From Anticarsia gemmatalis (taxonomy: Eukaryota; Arthropoda; Insecta; Lepidoptera; Erebidae): 64,000 bases of DNA. The DNA is taken from assembly GCF_050436995.1 (NCBI RefSeq), contig NC_134764.1, positions 3,348,001-3,412,000 of the forward strand, written 5' to 3'. The notes beneath the pieces are model-generated. The model was not told where the DNA came from, searched no databases, and saw nothing but the letters and a program-made list of their open reading frames with translations. A program made the position numbers and the translations under genes. Below, piece after piece: positions 1-12,600 of the stretch (the first letter of the stretch is position 1; each line of letters opens with the position of its first letter).

Positions 1-1815
1 AGAACCTTGGAAAGTTAATAAATAATAATGTCATTCAAATGTATAATCACGTTGTAATTTTGTGTGTTATAGAAATCAAGTGGCCTTATTTTGTATGCGT
101 GACGGAATTTTTCAGTAAAAATGGTTAAGTAAATTGTTAACATTGCACTCGTTTATTTACATACGTTACTATGTATCTAGATAGATTGGCCTTCAAAACT
201 GACTTACACGCTTAACCTGTATATTTTTTACTAATTGCCTCTGATGTTTGCGAGAATGTTACTCATTTAAATTGAAAACTTTTTTGCATTTTGTCACGTT
301 GTTTTTATTCTGGAGTCCTCTACATTCAAGTTTTTATTAACATAATGGAAATGAATTGTTGTTTTAAACACAAAATATATTGTACCTATGCGGTCTGAGC
401 AGTAGTGTATGCGGCTCCTGATCGGGATTCTCGGATTCAGCTCATATTTGAAAAATTGTTTTTTCTAAGTCAAGTCACTATTGAGAATAGAGTTTCGTAA
501 TGGGGAACTCGTTTATCTCAGTTGGTTGGATTATGATATGGTTAATAATGGTTGCTATTGTGTATTTCCAAGAAAAAAATGAGTAAGAAAGCAAAACTGT
601 CCATGATACAATATCGTAGATGTGCCTTGACAATGGCAGGGCGTGATAAAATCTGATTATTCAGTTTATTTTTAGTTTCTGACGAAATTCTTTTAAGTTA
701 ATTTCATTATATTGCGCAATATATAAAAAATAAGGTAAATATTCAGGTATAAGCATTTCTTAAAATCTACATTTTTAAGCTTTTTTATAAACACACAAAA
801 ATATAGTAAAAAAAGAGTGTGAAAATTGTTGAATATGGTTGCTACGCTACCAACATAATGTTTTGTGGTTGCCATGTTCAACCAACCATTCACAGTTGTT
901 TTTTCATATCAGAACAGAAATACATCTCTCCATCACTGCAACTCTATTTTATATTTAAAAGGTTATGGGCCTAGCAAGCTTTCACTTCGTGAACACACAC
1001 AAAAATAAATATTGACCTATAATTATTGTTGATCAATTTCCAACCACAATGATGTATCTTGGTCAATTACATAGTGCTTTTCACGTTGAGTGGCCAAGGT
1101 GCAAAATGGCGACTTCTTTACTTAACTAGCTCTCAAAACTTACTTGGAATTGAAGTAAGGATCTTAATTCTAGTCTAGTAGCTAAATATACTAAGATTAG
1201 ATTCTAATAAAAAGGTTTTTACCAACGTGCATCAAATTGGTATCAAGTTAACAAAAAGAAAATACTGAAGGTACTGAGGCAGGATAACAAATTTTCCTTT
1301 TCAACTGTGCTCGCGCTGCGCATCGTTACTAACTTCATATTAGTGAAAAAACGGTTCATTAAAAAGTACGATTGTTCCAGATACAACTCTATCCAAGGTT
1401 CAACAGGTTCCTCTATTTTATTGCAATAGGCTCGTCTCCTGTTACATGGGACTAACATAACAAATAGCAATATGTGCGTCTTTATGATAAAATCAATAAA
1501 AACATAAATGAATCCAATTGAAATCAATCATCATTTGCATTACGCATGGTTGAAGTTGTTCAAAGCATTAGGTGCTCAATTCACAATAGCAATTAATTAA
1601 ACATTACCTTATAAATAGATATTGACGGCGATTGTTTAATAAACGGTTTAACCTACAACAAATAATTTGCAAGCAGTGACAAACGAGTGTTGTTAGTATT
1701 TATTAGTATTCGCCTCCTACGCAGTCGAGTATCGAATGTAATTAATATGCAGTCTAAAAAACCGCCGATATAAGTAATTTGTGAAATTGCTGAAAGAATA
1801 CCTAATCAACATACT
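1..1815. other. Intergenic, AT-rich, no gene seen
   Basis: I see no spliced coding sequence here. The open frames are short, AT-rich and unsupported by splice sites or recognisable motifs. Around 1420-1460 is a short stretch resembling the 'aataggctcg...tacatggga' tail that recurs near 3056, 5430, 49375 and 51960, so it is probably a decayed SINE end. Confidence 0.6.
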
Positions 1816-2071
1816 ATATACTAATATTATAAAGCTAAAGAGTTTGATTGTTTCTTTGTTTGTTTGAACCCGCTAATCTCAGGAACTACTGGTCCGATTT
1901 GAAAAATTCTTTCAGTATTAGATAGCCCATTTGTCGAAAAAGGCTATAGGCTATATGTCATCACGGTGCGACCAATAGGAGCAGAGTACCAGTAAAAAAT
2001 GTAACAAAAACGGGGAAATTTTGACCCAGTCTCTCTTATGTGACGCAAGCGAAGTTGTGCGAGTCAGCTAG
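1816..2071 (+). mobile_element. Non-autonomous Helitron copy
   Basis: This is one of four related copies in the window (the others are near 24260, 33444 and 59307). It ends in CTAG followed by T. A short hairpin (CGCAA, loop GCGAAG, TTGtG) lies just upstream of that end, as expected of a Helitron 3' terminus. The 5' end is slightly decayed and lacks the clean TCTATAC start seen in the other copies. There is no coding capacity, so it depends on helicase supplied elsewhere. Confidence 0.65.
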
Positions 2072-2220
2072 TAAAGAATAATTTTACACTATGCTCTATA
2101 ATGCATTAATTAAACTAAGTGTCCATTGTGTTTGAATAGGAGCGCACGGACCGTAAGGATCTGTCACTTTGTATTAATTTCTGTAGCGCCGAACTGCAGA
2201 TCATGAAGCGTAAGTCTAAG

Positions 2221-2383
2221 CCCCCTTACGCACTAGCGGTTAACCGCGGGAGCGGCTAGCCGCGCGGTTACAGTTGCCTGACAAAATTGTTGGCGGTTAT
2301 GTTGCGGTTCACAGGCGGTTGTATATTAAACTATAACCGCGCGGCTAGCCGCCCCCGCGGTTAACCGCTAGTGCGTAAGGGGG
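2221..2383. mobile_element. GC-rich palindromic MITE with 5-bp target duplication
   Basis: The two ends are near-perfect inverted repeats of about 50 bp each, starting with CCCCCTTACGCACTAGCGG and rich in GCGGTTAACCGC motifs. The element is flanked by CTAAG at 2216-2220 and 2384-2388, a 5-bp target-site duplication. It is strikingly GC-rich against the AT-rich background. No open reading frame is present. It should be a non-autonomous DNA transposon, superfamily not determined. Confidence 0.8.
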
Positions 2384-2914
2384 CTAAGAAATCTCATGGT
2401 CAACTACAGGTATTGATTTTTCAGATGTAGGTCAAAAATTTGCAACAGAAATCATAATATGTGATAGGGGAATTCAAAACCGTAGCTCTGAGACGAGTCA
2501 TTGGTATCTGGAGGTAGAGGCGAGGTGTTTTGCCTAGCGTTTAAGAGTACCATTGTGGTGAGAGAATTAGTCAGCCTAGATTCTGCGTTACCGAACCTAG
2601 CTGCTTCGAGGGTGCGCCGCGGGGAGGCTCCTATCATGCACCCCGTAGCGTGAACGTGTAGCTTTAAATATTATTTCTCAGTTGGTCCCACTCGCATGAT
2701 CATCAGGGCAGACGCAGATGATAGCAAACTGTGCTAATACTTGTTCACTGTGGTGCCAGTTATATACCACTCCAGCTATTCTATAGACCTATAATGTAAA
2801 TACACCACTAAAATACATAAATAATAACTTTAAAAAAAATACAATAAACCGCCTTATAACTGTAAAATAGTCATGAATTAGTTAGTCAATTTCATGACTC
2901 CCCTTGTGGCACTG

Positions 2915-3150
2915 TCGATAGTGTCTCTGGCTGAGGTCTGGAACGCGATTCCCGACTCGAGTAAAGAGCTATCAGTCTTTGCTAATTTAAATCAAAATAA
3001 CTAGCATTCCGGAACTTGGTAACGTACCCGGTAAATAAATAAATTTAATGTCAATAGGCTTGCCCCCTATTACATGGGACTAACATTGTTTATCGCAAAC
3101 CGTTGGTATATTTCATACACTTCTACCTATACCTTCGTGTATAATATGCG
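2915..3150 (+). repeat. Decayed SINE-like repeat
   Basis: A 'gcgattcccgactcgagtaa' box, similar to the B-box region of tRNA-derived lepidopteran SINEs, is followed about 100 bp later by 'aataggcttgccccctatta' and a 'cttctacctataccttcg' segment. The same order recurs at 51870-52075, and in parts at 5427-5525 and 49373-49500. I infer one SINE family, decayed to different degrees. Confidence 0.5.
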
Positions 3151-6046
3151 TATGTAAAAATATGTAAATTTTTAGTTAGAACAATACATTTTCATTGTTA
3201 AATTTAATTTTACAAGTACATACTAGTAACTTCTAAACATTAATTAGTCATCGCGACTGTCCCGCTATCTATTGTCAATTGATCGAACTAAATAATCAAT
3301 TACTTTATTAAGTGGTCTTGTTGTAAATGTATAGAGGGCTCTACAAGTCCGCAGCTCAACTTGCAACTAAGCAATTTTAACTTGAAAATATTTGGATGTT
3401 TGTAACTAATTTTGTACAAACATGTAATATTGTTGTGGCATTTGTCTAGCAACTAGTCTAGTCTAACCACTGAACTACGCAAAAAAAAATCGAATCGGGG
3501 TTCATCAGATTGCCACATTCAATGAACAGGTCAAAGTATCATAATGTAATTAAATATTCATCTATGTTTATAAAGCATTTTGAACGTCACATTTATTTAG
3601 TTCTAAGGTAATGCGTAATGCAGTTCTTTTTTATAGTTTGGTGCATTGTGACATCGTCAGATTTCAGAAGGGGTGGCTTGATTACAAATCACAGGACTAC
3701 TTCTGTTATTTATATTATAGTATACAACCGACAGTGATCCAAAGCTCATAAACTAGTTAATAAAGACAAGTCCCAGAAAAAAAAAGCAGATTTCTAGCGA
3801 ACTATCTGATGCACGAGGCTCCGCCCGCGTCCATATTTTCATAATCCATTATCAGACCATAAAGGGTGCATTTGAAGAGAAAATTGTTTGATCTCTCAAC
3901 TATCTCCATGCCAAATTTCATGACGCTGGGTTCAGAGACTGGCCGTTTTCGAGCGCGCCGTGAAGAGTCCGATAAATAGAGAGATGGAGTATCGAGTTCA
4001 ATATTCGTAGGTATAGATAATTTTTCAAAAAGGGCCAATACCTTCCTAATGCTTCCGAAAATCCACAGGTCAACGGTCTCTCAACTATGTTGTGGGCAAT
4101 AATTTTAATTAGAGGTAAACGCACTTTGAGTTTGCACCGAATGTATGCCACTCACCACACAAATAACATCGTAACGTTAAGCGTCACGTTTCTTTCAATA
4201 ACCGTCATACAAACTACAATTTCGTTGCTTAAATAACTAATTGCTTGCTTTTATCGATTTCATAAAAAGATACACTAACCGCAATATTATAGGTTTAACC
4301 TTTCTAATATTCAAATACTAATAAAGGGAATGCAGGAAGAAGGAGTTTCGACAATTCCAGCAATGTTTACCTTTTTTATGAACGTTTAGATGTCTCACGC
4401 CTATAAAAATGTCAAAAAGAAAATTGGGTTGAACATCAATTGGAAAATCCCTTTCCCAATGCTACTTGTTTCATGAATGCTTGAGAAACACCAATTTCTT
4501 TAATATTACATGTAATTTAAAAACAGTTCATGCAGCTTTCAGTGTTTTTTTTTAGAGTTTGATAACCTAGCTACTAGATAACATGAATGATAAGTTTCAG
4601 TCAAAAGTTTCAAAAGTCCGTTTAATAATTATCCGACAGATAACGTGACAATAAACATCTTAAAAATTTGTTTCCCTATTTTGCATGTAATAACGTGATC
4701 GATACGAAACCAGAGATGTTAAAACGGTCACATTGTTGACCGACTTCTTTATAAAGTGCACTAAACATGGTAAAAGTTATATATGTGACAAAATTCAAGC
4801 CTAAAGGAAACTATAAATAAACGTTAATCATAGTATCTAGTACAGGCCATTAACATCGAAAAAACATTTGAATATTTACATGGCTACCAATAAGTTCGTT
4901 AACCGTTTACTAAACATAATTAAATTCAGATTTCTTATTCATTTGCCTATTTATATTGTTTTTATTGACCTTACGTATAACAGTAGTGGAAACGGAACAC
5001 AATAATGCAGGGAATGAATGGGTAAAAGTTCATGAATTATGCATAACCTTTGAAATTATGACGAAATATTTTGTCTAGCACTACTTACTTTCTGCTGTTG
5101 GTCCAAACAGAGGAAAATAGAAGATGATCATATGTGCATTGTGCAATGATATATTTATAAATTATCTTTTTAGTTGGTAAGAACTAAGTATACCCTTATA
5201 AAAAATATGGAAGATATAGTTAAAAAAGTAAACTACGCTTTCCACTGATTCACAGAAATATATATTAACCTCAAAGAAGGCTTCCTCTGTTCTCTAAAAG
5301 ATAGAGTATTAAACTGCTGGTATGATTACCGGCTTGACTAATCTGTCATTGGGCTATCTATTAAAATATTATGTCTATTAAAAGATTCTAAATATTAATC
5401 TGCAGCCTGGAACGTGCCTGTACAATAGAAATAGGCTCGTACCTATTACATGGGAGCTACAATGTTCATGGCAACGCTGGCGTATTTCATACACCTTTGC
5501 CTGCATCTTCGAGTAGAGCAAAATAATTATTTGTTAAATGAATTTTCATCAAATAATTATTAAAAATCTGTAAAAATTTCAATTTTTCAATTCCATGTAT
5601 TACATCTTTATTTATTATATTTAGCCCATTGTTATCTTACTACTCTGCAGGGATCCCTTTCGGGATGAGGGTTAGGACTTGAACTCACCACGCTGGCCCA
5701 GGGCGGGTTGAGGACTTAGCATTCCTTCAAGAACTGTGTGAAAAAACTCTTCAATCAAATTTCTTCACGATGTTTTCCTTCACTTCGAAAAGTCATTGGA
5801 CTAGGATTTATACCATGAACTACCTGTGTGGAAGGTGCATGTTTTGACCAGTCAGGTATCATTCCCCTCTATTATTAAAAAACTATAAGATCAATGACTG
5901 ATAGTTCATAACATAGACTGATTAAAACAGAGACAGTTGACAGACAGTCAACTATTATGTTAATGAATGTTGTTCCCTACTAATGGCCGATAGTTTCCAA
6001 GTTCAGCCGCGGTCAGTCATCCTGTATAATGAGTCGAAAAAAAAAC
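3151..6046. other. Intergenic upstream of FAS-A, repeat fragments
   Basis: No gene is seen. About 3800-4030 resembles a dispersed lepidopteran repeat (the phrase 'atgccaaatttcatgacgct' is typical of decayed transposons). 5427-5525 holds another SINE tail. 5631-5870 resembles a widespread repeat containing a 'gctggcccagggcgggttg' stretch and a 'gttttccttcac' stretch. Regulatory sequence for FAS-A presumably lies in the last few hundred bases, but no specific site beyond the core promoter can be named. Confidence 0.5.
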
Positions 6047-6047
6047 G

Positions 6048-6082
6048 TATATAAAGTAAACTCCGGCGATCTATAATCACTT
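6048..6082 (+). promoter_or_regulatory. FAS-A core promoter: TATA box and initiator
   Basis: TATATAAAG at 6048-6056 is followed 31 bp from its start by an insect-type initiator, TCACTT at 6077-6082, with the likely +1 at the A at 6079. A non-coding first exon begins here and the coding exon follows at 6593. The spacing is what is expected for TATA-dependent transcription, suggesting regulated tissue- or stage-specific expression. The start site is inferred, not measured. Confidence 0.7.
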
Positions 6083-6145
6083 CCAGTCAACTGCTCACTA
6101 GGATAACTCTAGTGTGTGATTATTGGATAACTAAAAGAACATTCA
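6079..6145 (+). other. FAS-A non-coding first exon (5' UTR)
   Basis: The exon runs from the inferred start site to a GTGAGT donor at 6146. The matching acceptor is the TTAG before 6593, ten bases upstream of the start codon. It contains no ATG. The arrangement leaves the coding start on exon 2; FAS-B also has an acceptor-like TTTAG just upstream of its start codon, suggesting the same 5' UTR intron there. Confidence 0.65.
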
Positions 6146-6602
6146 AGTGAGTATCAGGTTAAGCATTTAAAAGGAAAACATTATTTACTAAAAATTTCCT
6201 TTATAAAAGTTTCTTATTATTTAATTTTATTTGCTAGAGGATAAATTTTATTCGTGATTAGTAAGTTTCTAACTTACTAATCTTGTCACTAATCTGCACT
6301 GCATTTTTTGTTTCTTAATATTAATAAAACGTGTGTTTTTGAAGAGTCTTCTTGTCCTCTTTACTTATTTTGGCTACCAGTTTGATTACAAAACCAACGA
6401 TATATCCGAACACCTGCAGCACAAAAAACTATGCACATAACCTGAATCTGTGGATCTCACTTTTAAAGTGATACATTAATTTTAATTGATATTCGGTGGC
6501 CAGGAAACTATTAACAATCCGCAGAATATGCTTCTATTAACAGGCTCAAATTGAGTAGTGCAATTCTAAAACAATTCTATATTTCTCCTTAGATTCATCA
6601 AT

Positions 6603-9600
6603 ATGGCTCCAACTCCTCAAGAGCATGCCGTGACTCAGCAGGAGGTCCTCGCTCCCGTCGTTGACGGCAACAGGATCGTCATCTCCGGTATGTCGGGGCT
6701 TTACCCGCAGTCGCATCACGTGAAGCAGCTTTCTGAAATGTTGTATAACAAGGTAAGAATTATAGAAAAAAATCGATGAACATTAAGTTCAACTTTGGAA
6801 AAAATACTTATTTTAACCTGTACTCCCAATTTCTGGGAATAGTATTGCAGCTAAGAATGTCTCTCTCGTGAATGGAGAAAACATTTTTAATTGATTTTAT
6901 TAATACTGCGGCTACCTTTGAAAACTGAACTACATGCTGTGGATGTGTGAACTTATTTTTCTGTTATTTCATTAAAAATATGTGTCACAGGTAAACCCGA
7001 TCGGAGAGGACAGTAAACGCTGGAAGTACAACCACCCCGAGGTGGCCCAGCACACGGGTATGATTCCTGAGCTGGAGCGCTTCGACGCCCAGTTCTTCAA
7101 GGTCCACTATCGTCTTGGTAACAGCATGGACCCTATGTCCCGCAAGATTCTTGAACAAGCTTACAATGCTATTTACGATGCCGGTAAGTTTCTCATGAGT
7201 TTATAACTAATTTATAAAATATATTTTTTTAAATGGCTTTAACATAATAATAAAGCACTTGATGAAGTTTAAATGATATTTATGCTGTTTGAACACTAAT
7301 ATGTGCATTGTCTCTCTCACTCATTTACAATTCAAAGAGAATGACAATCACACGTAAGTCACACTTCCCTTCTATGTATTAACAAATTTATGTGTTTTTT
7401 AAACAGGAGTGAGCCCCGAGCATCTTTCCGGGAAGAAGATCGGTGTGTTCATCGGCTCTTGCTTCTCTGAAGCTGAGAAAGCTTGCTTTTACGATGCTGG
7501 TTCTAGATCTGGCTTCGGTATCACTGGGTAAGTACATATTAATGCATACTGCAATGATTTGCACATAGTTTTATATTCAGCCAATTATTTTCGACCGATT
7601 AAGCGACTTTTATGGGATTATCGTAAAAAAACATATTAATATAAAAAATTATAATGCTTCTGGCAAATTATGTGTGATATTGCAACGACGTTATTATAAC
7701 GTGGATTCTTATTATGTTTACTTTTAATTCCAGATGTTGCAAGGCTATGTTCGCCAACCGTATTTCTTACTGGTTGAACGCCAAGGGTCCATCTATGTCT
7801 ATAGATGAGGCGTGCTGCAGTTCCGCTGCTGCTTTAGAGCAGGCATACTTGTCCATGAGTCGTGGAGATTGTGAGGGAGCCATCGTTGGTGGCAGCTACT
7901 TATGTCTGCATCCACAGTCTTCTGTACATTATGGAAGGTACGTAAAAAAAAAATCTTATTAGAAAATAGTTTGTATGAAGGATGATTAATTAATTTCTAA
8001 AGCTGTACTTATACGTGACATCGCATTACTCGGAATAATAAACATTGACTCATTGGTTACAGAATTATGAAACAAGCTATGGATGGTAAAACTAGGTCTT
8101 TCGATCAGAACGCTGATGGAACCGTCAAGTCAGAGGCCATCAACGTTTTGTTTTTACAAAAAGCAAACGATGCGAAGAGGTATGTATATTCTTATATTTA
8201 ATTGTTATCGTCTTTTACATTAAATTGAAGAATTGTTATGTCGGTCAAAAATACTAATCAATATGTTTTTCAATATCAGGATCTATGCTGATTTATTGCA
8301 CGCCAAGACTGAGTTCATTGGGATTCCAAGAGATGAGACTGGTCCCAAATATGGTTTCCTCAGAAACCCCGACGCAGTTGTCAACTTCTTAAAGACATTT
8401 TATGAAGAAGCAAGAGTTCCACCACATGCGGTTGAATATGTTGAAGCATTTGGATCTGGTAATATATATTTTTAAAAACTTTAACACGGAATGGAAATTT
8501 AAACTAGTACTTACTTAAAAACTTGGTTAGAATGACCTATTTAATAATCTTATTTCTTTTGCAGCTGTTCCCGAGGCTGACAAAGCGGAATTAGATGCCT
8601 TTGACAAAGTCTTCTGCAAAGAAAAAGACGACACGCTGTTAGTCGGCACCATCACCTCTAATATAGGATACGGAGAAGCCGCTTCAGGAATATCTGGTAT
8701 AACCAAGGTGTTGCTCGGCTACCACACTGGACAATTAGCTGCCAATCTCCACTGTGAGCAACCACGCCAGGACGTGAAGGCTTTACGTGATGGACGTATG
8801 AAGATTATCACTGAACATCAGCCATTCGGCCGCACTTATGCTGCTGTCAACGGCATGTCAGTCACTGGAGTTAACTCACACGTTCTGTTGCACGGACATT
8901 ATAAACCAAAGGATCTGTTACGCTACAAGTCCAACATCGCTCACCTCGTAACTATATCAGCGAGACAAGACACCGTAGTAAAGAATGTCATCGACAATCT
9001 GAAGTCTCGTCCCATTGACCCTGAAGAGTTGGCGTTATTGCACAACATTCATCAAACGAAAATATCTGGACATTTAGGCAGGGGATACGTAATCCTAGGT
9101 GAATATTGACAGCACCATAAAAAAATATTATTTCAATCTTATATGACTGGTACTAACAAATAATGTTTTTTTTTTGTAGATACTAAGGAAGAAAAGACAG
9201 TCGGTCTTGCTGAGAAGGCTGAGTACTTCGATGACGCGCGACGTCCGTTGTGGTTCGTGTACAGCGGTATGGGCTCGCAGTGGGCCGGTATGGGCGCGCA
9301 ACTCATGCGTATACCAATCTTCGCAGCTGCAATTGAAAGGTACATATTATATTATAGTTTCACATATTTAGAAAACAACATAATATGGTCAAAGATATAT
9401 GTGACCCGGGTCAACCCCGTAGTATCAAAGCCAAAATAACAATATTTTGTTATTCACAGATGCCGTCGTGCTTTGGAGCCTAAAGGAATCGACATTGTCC
9501 ATATCATAACAACAGATGACGACAAAATATTTGACAACATTCTGCACTCATTCGTGGGAATTGCCGCCGTTCAAATCGGTCTTACCGATATCCTCCGGGA

Positions 9601-12600
9601 GTTGGGTCTCGTGCCTGATGGAATCATTGGTAAAATCAATAATTAAAATGCTTAATTTTTTTTTAATGATATGTTTAATGCACTCTTTTACCTTTAATGC
9701 GGTCTTTATAACATTACGTTTTCTCAAACAGGTCACAGTGTGGGAGAGCTGGGATGCGCGTACGCCGATGGTTGTTTAACAGCGGAGGAAATGATTCTGT
9801 CGGCCTACAGCCGTGGATTGGTTTCCCTGCAAACACCTTTCATCCGTGGTTCAATGGCTGCCGTTGGTGTTGGATACGATAAGGTATGATTTAAATGCAT
9901 TCATATTGCGTAGATGTTACAGTTTGTTTACAAACAATAAGCTAAAATTTTTCTTTCTTTTATAGATTTCCAAAATCATTCCTCCGGAAATCGAAGTAGC
10001 GTGTCACAATGGACCGGAATCCAGCACAATATCTGGACCTGCTGATGTGATGAAGACATTTGTCGCAGAACTAACTGCTAAGGGTATCTTCGCTAAAGAA
10101 GTTCCTTGCTCTAACATTGCTTACCATTCCCGCTACATTGCTGATGCTGGTAAGTTTCATACTAACGATAAAATCATGAGGATTAAAAAAATGATCAAGT
10201 TAATTAAGAATATTATTACTTTAGGTCCGGGCTTGCTGAAGTATCTGAAGGATGTGATTAAAACTCCAAGACAACGCAGCGAGCGCTGGGTATCTACATC
10301 AGTACCGAAAGACAGGTGGACTGAAGATCTAGCTCAATACTCGTCTGCCGAGTACCACACTAACAATCTGCTGGTAAAGAAAAAACTAAGGCAAATTATT
10401 TCACCAATAAATTTAATTTTGAATTAAATACTAACATAAAGTTTTGTCTTCTGCAGTGCCCAGTACTTTTCGAAGAAACGTTACCTAATGTACCCAGTAA
10501 CGCTGTGCTAGTGGAAGTGGCACCTCATGGTCTACTACAGGCTATCTTGAAACGCTCGCTGCCAGAAGACTGCAGAAACATCGCTCTCACCAGGCGCAAG
10601 CATGCTGATAACACTTTCTTGCTTCTTGATGCCATTGGCAAGTAAGTATAGTAAAAGAGATATTTCAAATTCTATACATTCTTCATTTTAGGATTTTAGC
10701 CATTTGTGGATTTTGATCGACGATGACCATTAATTCTCTCTTCCATCAATTGACTTTTCGTAACTCGTTTCCTAAAACTAATCTCACAATTTATTACAGA
10801 TTGTACATGGAAGGATACAACCCTAAGGTCGATGTTCTATATCCTAAAGTTGAGATGCCCGTATCTACCGGGACACCTCTCCTATCTCATCTTAGTGAAT
10901 GGGCACATACAGAGAAATGGTTAGTATTCAATTCAAATTGTTATCTTTTTTTAAATGCTTCATAATTATAATGTAATCGTTTTTGGAATCAGATGTAAAT
11001 TAACTTGTGTCTTTTCCTTTTCAGGGCTATGCCACTATACCGAACTGCTGCCAGAAAAATCGCTCCTGTGTGTAATTTCAAGATATCACTTCACGATTTA
11101 GAGAATGAATATTTACGTGGAAACATTATTAGAGGTAGTTTATGATATTTATAAACACATAAACTATTTTTTTAATTTCAGTCATAATATAGGTATTAAT
11201 GCATCATTTATTTTTTTTTTCAGAAAAAACTGTGTACCCATTTGCGGCTGCACTTGTTGCAGTGTGGGATACTCTCGCCATGCTGATAAATGTGCCTAAA
11301 AAGGAACTTTCTGTTGAATTCCACGATGTACAGCTGAACGTGCAGCCTGCGTTGCATGAACAGAGTCAGCTAAGACTCAGTGTAACTGTGCAAAGAGGCA
11401 CTGGAAAATTCGAGGTATGTTTGCAAGCAAGCTAAGTGTGATAGTAATCAACGTCACTTATTTTTTAGCCTACTAATAATAATGTAATTTTTTAGGTCCT
11501 AGACGATAACATCAAAATAGCTACAGGAACTATTACTTCATCAAAGTGCAGTGATGTTACCAAACATGAAAATGAAAACAATGAGACACCTAAAGATATG
11601 AATCTCTCTAGCTCCGAGATTTATGCCTTGCTTAAAGATCGCGATTACTCTTACAGGTAAAACATTAAATCAAATATATGTGCACATAACATGATTAATG
11701 AATGAACTACCGCAACAATTTAATCTCAAATATTGCATTAGTAAAACAACTGATTTATTTTTTCTTCAGTGGAGAGTTCCAAAGTATTGAACAAGCAAAT
11801 TCATCTCTGAATGAAGCAAACCTTGTGTGGCGGAACAACTGGGTCACGCTCATTGACGGTATGATGCAGCTGAATGTGTTGCGACAGTCACATGACACTG
11901 TCTCGAATCCAACACACATCCGAAGAATCTGTATTAATGTTGATAAGCATACTGAAACCGTGGGAGCCTTACCCAAGGGAGCGTCGACACTTAAAGCTGA
12001 AATCAATGAAACATATGACTTCACCAGGTAAAACAGAAAACTGATGGAAATCGAACATTTCTGAGATTTTTTCTTCACAAACATGATTTAAAACGTTTTT
12101 ATTCAACAGATGTGGTGGCATCATGATTGAAGACATCAGATTCCAGAATTTGCCTGCGCTCGCCAATAACAAAATGGAATTACAATCTTTGCAGTTCATC
12201 CAAAATGGACAGACAAATCTCGATGTAAGTAGATTTCTATTCACAAATTAAACATAATAAAATTGCGCCTAAAGATATAATAATTTATACAATAATTAAT
12301 AATTCTAGGTTGCGACGTCATTGCTGGTATTCCTGCAAATAGTTGCCGAAAACATCAACAAGCAAGTTCTTAAAATCGTTGGCATAACTAATTGTTCTAC
12401 CGAAGGATCTGTATTCGACCTCATAAAAAATATCGATACAAATGCATTCGGTGTGAACATTCAATACGAACAAGTAAACCAGCAGTCCAGTATGAAGAAT
12501 CGTGATTTAATAAACGAGGCAGACGCTGTGCTGATCAACAACTTATCTACGGATGAACACGTAAGATATGAAACGTTTAATATAAAATTTGAAAATATGA

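Noticed and set aside
3802..4151. Two overlapping minus-strand frames as a small gene
   Set aside because: They lie in a stretch resembling decayed transposon sequence and have no splice partners or recognisable domain.
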